Origin: Chloroflexota bacterium
GTDB taxonomy: Bacteria; Chloroflexota; Anaerolineae; Promineifilales; Promineifilaceae
Direction of reading: 5' to 3'
Length of the DNA stretch: 9,183 nt
NCBI GenBank assembly: GCA_020353135.1
Contig: CP070688.1
Location: 889,078 to 898,260, forward strand
Shown: in pieces, positions 6,283-9,183 of the stretch
Layout: each line of letters begins with the position of its first letter
Position numbering within the stretch: the first letter of the stretch is position 1
Made by a program: the position numbers and the translations under genes
Notes under the pieces: generated by a model
Seen by the model: the letters and a program-made list of their open reading frames with translations, nothing else
What the model was told of the DNA's origin: nothing
Databases searched by the model: none

Positions 6283-6813
6283 CCAGCAATGCATAGAGTA
6301 CTACGCTTTCGCACGCTGTCGCTCGTCCTTGGATTATTCTCACTGCTCCTGCTCTCGCCGACGGTCGCGGCTCACACGGAAGGCACGATGCAGCTGGCGG
6401 CCGAACCGGCCGGGCCGTACATGTTGACCGTCTGGACCTCGCCCGATCCGGCCGAGGCCGGCGAGCTGCACGTGGCCATGGCCGTGGTCCTGGCGGAAGA
6501 CGCCTCGCCGGTGCTGGAGGCCGACGTCCTGGTCCGGCTGACGCCCGAGGACGGCGGCCCGGTTGTGTCTGGTCCGGCGACCACCGAAGACTCCGAGAAC
6601 AAGTTCCTTCACGAAGCGATCCTGGAAGTGCCCTACGGTGGTGAGTATCTGGTCGAGATCTTTGTCGAAGGCGCGGATGGCGGTGTTGGGGAAGCATCCT
6701 TCCCACTGATGGTCGAGGGCAGGCCGGCCCTAAACTTGCCGATGATAGTGCTGACGGCGGGGGCAGTGGCCATCGCCGTGTTTCTGGTCAGACGCTACCT
6801 GCGGAGACGCTGA
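6274..6813 (+). CDS. exported membrane-anchored beta-domain protein, YtkA/FixH-like
   Basis: This is a 179-residue protein from TTG 6274 (174 from ATG 6289). An N-terminal signal sequence (basic start, LVLGLFSLLLLSP, cleavage plausible after TVAA at 33) is followed by an extracytoplasmic domain of about 35-150. That domain has alternating strands, including GPYMLTVWTSPDPAEAGELHV, LEADVLVRLTPEDGG and GGEYLVEIFVEG. A single C-terminal helix at about 156-172 ends in RRYLRRR, so the domain faces outside and is tail-anchored. The layout and the PDPAEAGELH pattern recall YtkA-like or FixH-like domains often encoded beside oxidase genes. The level of similarity is modest and I see no clear copper-ligand cluster beyond H34. 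Its place after ctaG suggests a role in oxidase assembly or copper supply. It is the last clear gene of the oxidase cluster, 47 nt downstream of ctaG. Confidence 0.7.
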   Translation: MRIPAMHRVLRFRTLSLVLGLFSLLLLSPTVAAHTEGTMQLAAEPAGPYMLTVWTSPDPAEAGELHVAMAVVLAEDASPVLEADVLVRLTPEDGGPVVSGPATTEDSENKFLHEAILEVPYGGEYLVEIFVEGADGGVGEASFPLMVEGRPALNLPMIVLTAGAVAIAVFLVRRYLRRR

Positions 6814-6854
6814 GTAGGAACGGACGCCAGTACGCGCTGGATTTACGGAAGCCG

Positions 6855-7252
6855 GTGAGCGAATCCTCCGGCTGGCAGCGGAATTCCGTCAAAGATAGAT
6901 TGGTGGATCCAACCTACTCCGAAGTGCGTGCGATTGCGATGGGACGCCGTCGCAGCACACCTGAATACCTCCAAGACCAGGTCCGCCGCCGGGCCAATCT
7001 TCTTTGCAAGGTTGAAGCGTTTGATCCTGAATCAGGCGACACAATCCCGCTTTTCAATCCACGTCAAGTAGTTGGTCACAGTACTTTATCTGGTCGGCCG
7101 ATTCTCTGCGGATCATCGGCGTGACACCGATCGGTCGAGCGACCATCGAGCGCTTGGCCCTGAATCGCGACCGGGTCATTCGCTCACGCGGTGTTGATTC
7201 TATTGTCAATAGGCCCCCACCTGTAGATGATCCAATTCAAAGCGATAATTGA
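6855..7252 (+). pseudogene. HNH endonuclease relic: catalytic core deleted, then frameshifted
   Basis: Two pieces of one family are visible. In the first frame (GTG 6855, or ATG 6939) residues 35-51 read TPEYLQDQVRRRANLLC, the usual lead-in to an HNH domain. They jump directly to VEAFDPESGDTIPLFNPRQ (53-71), which in intact relatives follows the HNH core. About 50 residues holding the Cys/His metal and catalytic motifs are therefore missing near base 7007. After 7070 the family continues in another frame as WSQYFIWSADSLRIIG (from 7073) and GVTPIGRATIERLALNRDRV, running to TGA at 7250-7252. One missing base between 7068 and 7073 restores the expected spacing between NPR and W. With no catalytic residues and a frameshift it cannot be an active nuclease. 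It lies between the oxidase operon and a recombinase relic, consistent with decayed accessory DNA. The family is recalled from memory. Confidence 0.7.
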
Positions 7253-7289
7253 CGTTCTTGGATCACTCAGTGACGTTTACACTAAGTTG

Positions 7290-7303
7290 ACCTCAGCTGA
7301 GGT
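7290..7303. promoter_or_regulatory. 14-bp perfect palindrome upstream of recombinase relic
   Basis: ACCTCAGCTGAGGT is a perfect palindrome. It overlaps a -35-like TTGACC at 7287-7292 and is followed by a GTAGC/GCTAC hairpin (7302-7306 with 7313-7317), 35 nt before the relic ATG. It may be a leftover operator. No good -10 is seen at proper spacing. Confidence 0.3.
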
Positions 7304-7337
7304 AGCATATCGGCTACTAGGTGCAGCGGAGGCCAAC

Positions 7338-7808
7338 ATGGCCCAGATAATAGCTCGCTTCGAGCAATAACTTAAACGGCGCTTCGGTCAACCCAGCACA
7401 CCAAAACACCCTCTGAGCGACATCAACATTTTCTTTCAAACCGTCGGCAATAAGCTGCCGGAAGAAGTCACCTCGGCGGATATTGACGCTTTCATCGACC
7501 AACATATTGCTGCCGGCCTCAGCCGCACCATCATTAACTGCAGAGTTTGCTGAATTCGTTCCTTTTTTGAGTTCTTTGCTTTGGAAAGGCCTGACTGTGG
7601 AAAATCAAACTCGGCTTTCGTACGGCGCCACTGCGTCAAGATGGGATCTCGCCTGCCGGGAGACGCCTCGGATGAAGATGTAAGCAAAATGTTCGCTGCT
7701 ATAACTCTCACTTGTGGAACACACGTAATCAGATTAAAGAGTATCAAGCACACATATGCACAAATTCGCACAAAGTGGATGCATTTGCACAGACAAAACA
7801 TGGTATGA
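7338..7808 (+). pseudogene. tyrosine recombinase (integrase) relic, N-terminal part
   Basis: The frame from ATG 7338 has a good Shine-Dalgarno (GGAGG 7328-7332) and begins MAQIIARFEQ, then hits TAA at 7368-7370. It continues in frame as LKRRFGQPSTPKHPLSDINIF and VTSADIDAFIDQHIAAGLSRT, meets TGA at 7551-7553, and resumes as IRSFFEFFALERPDC, FVRRHCVKMGSRLPGDASDEDV and SKMFAAI. This is the SAM-like core-binding domain and start of the catalytic domain of phage-type integrases. The catalytic Arg, His-X-X-Arg and Tyr motifs are absent: after about 7709 the frame (LTCGTHVIRLKS, then HTYAQIRTKW) no longer follows the family clearly and ends at 7806-7808. Two nonsense codons plus loss of the catalytic domain make it inactive. 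It probably once mobilised the neighbouring accessory DNA. Confidence 0.75.
7748..7791. repeat. GCACA motifs at 10-bp period upstream of a promoter
   Basis: GCACA occurs at 7748-7752, 7758-7762 and 7768-7772, exactly 10 bp apart, and again at 7787-7791, 19 bp on. One motif per helical turn on one DNA face is a pattern of cooperative protein binding. The cluster ends 9 bp before an extended -10 element. It overlaps the tail of the recombinase relic frame. Confidence 0.4.
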
Positions 7809-7809
7809 T
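7801..7809 (+). promoter_or_regulatory. candidate extended -10 promoter for the TPR lipoprotein gene
   Basis: TGGTATGAT matches the extended -10 pattern TGnTATAAT with one mismatch. The nearest -35-like hexamer (TTGCAC at 7785-7790) is only 13 bp away, too close, so the promoter would rely on the TG extension or an activator at the GCACA motifs. Transcripts would start near 7816, about 105 nt before the gene. Confidence 0.35.
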
Positions 7810-7888
7810 GCATCAAGGGATAGAAGAGGTCTCTGTTCTCTGCAATTTGGGACTATTGCGTTGAGACGAATAGAGGCTTATTAGGAAC

Positions 7889-7904
7889 GTGGCCAGCTGG
7901 CCAC
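7889..7904. promoter_or_regulatory. 16-bp perfect palindrome abutting the TPR gene Shine-Dalgarno
   Basis: GTGGCCAGCTGGCCAC is perfect on both arms and ends exactly where AAAGGAG (7905-7911) begins. In DNA it could be an operator; in RNA it forms a 6-bp GC-rich stem with an AGCT loop directly beside the ribosome binding site. It shares the CAGCTG centre with the palindrome at 7290-7303. Confidence 0.45.
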
Positions 7905-7919
7905 AAAGGAGTCGGGGCA

Positions 7920-9183
7920 ATGAAGGGGTGGCGGAAAGAGATTTCCACTGTAGTCTTTGTCATTGTTATTGCGTTCCTCGTGGGATGCGGGTCGGGAATC
8001 GATCCGGAGCGTGAAGACGAAGCGACTGTCGCCGTAGAAACGAGCTTACCTGTTGCTAGTCCCATTGCAGACATTGTGGCCGGAAATTTAGCGCGCGGAT
8101 GGCAGCATTATCATGATGGCGAGTACAACCTGGCCGTAATCGAGTTTGACCAGGCGGTTAAGCTGGACCCGCATTTCGCCGAAGCTTACCTGAATCGAGG
8201 TTTGGCATTCTACATGTCAGGTGATCTCGAAAACGCCTTGCATGACTTTGAACAGGCATTTGAATTAGACCTTAATCCCCAATCGGCGGAAGTCTTCGTC
8301 AGACGCGGGCGGGCTCTCTCGATACAAGAAGATTATGAAGGGGCCATTGACGATTTCAACAGTGCTGCCGCTCTCGATCCAGAATATGTTGAAACATATG
8401 ATCGGCGTGGATTCGTTTACTTAAGGTTTGGTAACCTCGAGCGCGCCATCGAGGATTTCGATCGGGCGATTGAGCTGGACCCAGAGTACCTCGCTGCATA
8501 TGTTAGGAGAGGTTTGGCTCATAGAGGACTTGGAGAACTGTCGCGCGCCATCGAGGATTTCGATCGGGCGATCGAACTAGATCCGGAAAACGCTTTGGTA
8601 TACATGAGCCGGGGCTCAGTGTACCAAGAACGCGGCGCAGTTATAGGCGACTATGAACAGGCCATAGCCGATTTCAGTGAGGCTATCGTTCTTGATCCGG
8701 AAATAAACGATGCCTATTTGCTGCGAGGTATGGCATACGTCATCATAGGTGAGTCAGACAAGGCTATAGCCGATCTTGATCGAGTTATCGCCGAATTAGA
8801 CCAGATCGACAGCCTCGGACCCGATTCTGCCCAAGCTTACTTTAATCGTGGATTAGCCTTCTTCTACAAGTTTAATTTCGGCAAAGCCATTGACGATTTG
8901 GAAAAGGCAATAGAACTAAATCCAACATCTATTGAAACATTTGCTGTCCTCGGGAATGCATATGACAATAATGGACAATATAAGGAAGCGCTTGCCTCTT
9001 ATGAAGCAGCACTTGCCCTGGCACCTGAACCAGGGCAACGCGCCCTAATACTCTACGATCGAGGTCAGGCGTATGCTAGGCACGGTGACACCAGTCTGGC
9101 CGTTTCTGACGTGGAGATGGCTTTAGAACTCGGGCTCGATCCGGGTCTTGAACAGGACGCGGAAGCAATGCTTGAGTCTCTTC
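7920..9183 (+). CDS. TPR-repeat lipoprotein (3' end outside window)
   Basis: The frame is open for 421 codons to the right edge with no stop. AAAGGAG at 7905-7911 lies 8 nt before the ATG. The N-terminus has basic residues, a hydrophobic stretch STVVFVIVIAFLVG and a lipobox LVGC with Cys23, so the product is a membrane-anchored lipoprotein. After a linker (24-56), about ten tetratricopeptide repeats follow from residue 57. Most have the 34-residue spacing and consensus such as YLNRGLAFYMSGDLENALHD and RAIELDPEY; repeats 6 and 7 are lengthened by a few residues (near 238-246 and 290-302). TPR arrays are protein-binding scaffolds; the partner is unknown and no enzyme domain is seen so far. Repeats 4 and 5 share an identical 30-bp block, pointing to recent internal duplication. 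Lower GC and different codon use set it apart from the oxidase genes. It is preceded by decayed mobile genes. Confidence 0.9.
   Translation, partial: MKGWRKEISTVVFVIVIAFLVGCGSGIDPEREDEATVAVETSLPVASPIADIVAGNLARGWQHYHDGEYNLAVIEFDQAVKLDPHFAEAYLNRGLAFYMSGDLENALHDFEQAFELDLNPQSAEVFVRRGRALSIQEDYEGAIDDFNSAAALDPEYVETYDRRGFVYLRFGNLERAIEDFDRAIELDPEYLAAYVRRGLAHRGLGELSRAIEDFDRAIELDPENALVYMSRGSVYQERGAVIGDYEQAIADFSEAIVLDPEINDAYLLRGMAYVIIGESDKAIADLDRVIAELDQIDSLGPDSAQAYFNRGLAFFYKFNFGKAIDDLEKAIELNPTSIETFAVLGNAYDNNGQYKEALASYEAALALAPEPGQRALILYDRGQAYARHGDTSLAVSDVEMALELGLDPGLEQDAEAMLESL
8441..8572 (+). repeat. 102-bp tandem unit inside the TPR gene
   Basis: A 30-bp block beginning GCGCGCCATCGAGG is identical at 8441-8470 and 8543-8572. 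The offset is 102 bp, exactly 34 codons or one TPR. Other repeats encode similar residues with different codons, so this pair looks recently copied or gene-converted. Confidence 0.7.

Noticed and set aside
7062..7075. Programmed ribosomal frameshift in the HNH gene
   Set aside because: No slippery heptamer or downstream stimulatory structure is evident, and the catalytic core is already missing, so decay is the simpler reading.
7097..7120. Third copy of the double-hairpin element (GCCGAT and ATCGGC)
   Set aside because: The loop is 12 nt instead of 7, the ACGAA/TTCGT partner is absent, and it lies in the HNH-derived coding sequence.
7551..7553. Recoded TGA (for example selenocysteine) in the integrase frame
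   Set aside because: A second stop, TAA, lies upstream in the same frame, the catalytic domain is missing, and recoding is unknown at this position in integrases.
7748..7791. CRISPR array
   Set aside because: The repeated unit is 5 bp with 5-bp intervals, far too short for CRISPR repeats and spacers.
6855..7808. Intact defence or mobile system made of nuclease plus recombinase
   Set aside because: Both genes lack their catalytic residues and carry frameshift or stop mutations, so no functional system is present here.
7785..7809. Standard -35/-10 pair TTGCAC and TATGAT
   Set aside because: The spacer is 13 bp, too short for a normal sigma-70 promoter; only the extended -10 was kept.

Overview
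The window reads as chromosomal DNA of an aerobic, GC-rich bacterium, most likely a member of the Chloroflexota (Anaerolineae-like). This rests on the style of the cytochrome c oxidase genes (subunit II fused to cytochrome c, an A2-type subunit I with a long N-terminal extension, a short subunit IV, and CtaG plus an exported YtkA-like protein) and on the integrase and HNH families whose remains lie downstream. It is inference from remembered families, not a database result.

Layout. Bases 2-619 hold the C-terminal two thirds of a DegV-family lipid-binding protein, followed 17 nt later by a small one-pass membrane protein (637-1020). A 307-nt intergenic region carries hairpins, a regulatory palindrome and a candidate promoter. 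Then comes a co-oriented aa3/caa3 oxidase cluster: coxB (1328-2401), coxA (2420-4309), subunit IV (4378-4584), subunit III (4581-5180), ctaG (5285-6226) and a YtkA/FixH-like exported protein (6274-6813). The spacing, Shine-Dalgarno sites and one ATGA overlap point to an operon. Its products form the terminal proton-pumping oxidase: electrons enter through the fused cytochrome c, pass to CuA in subunit II, then to heme a and the heme a3/CuB centre in subunit I. CtaG and possibly the last protein help assemble or supply copper. Heme A synthesis genes (ctaA/ctaB) are not in the window.

From about 6855 to 7808 lies a graveyard of accessory genes. It holds an HNH-endonuclease relic that has lost its catalytic core and carries a frameshift, and a tyrosine-recombinase relic with two in-frame stops and no catalytic domain. 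Beyond a short AT-richer regulatory stretch with periodic GCACA motifs, an extended -10 and a perfect 16-bp palindrome beside the Shine-Dalgarno, a TPR-repeat lipoprotein gene (7920 onward) runs off the right edge.

The most unusual signal is a pair of similar double-hairpin elements with identical stem sequences and loop lengths, in inverted orientation. One lies upstream of coxB (1081-1120). The other lies between subunit III and ctaG (5231-5269), where it folds on paper into a compact three-way junction. No intact novel multi-gene system is visible; the genes are otherwise ordinary respiratory genes and decayed mobile DNA.
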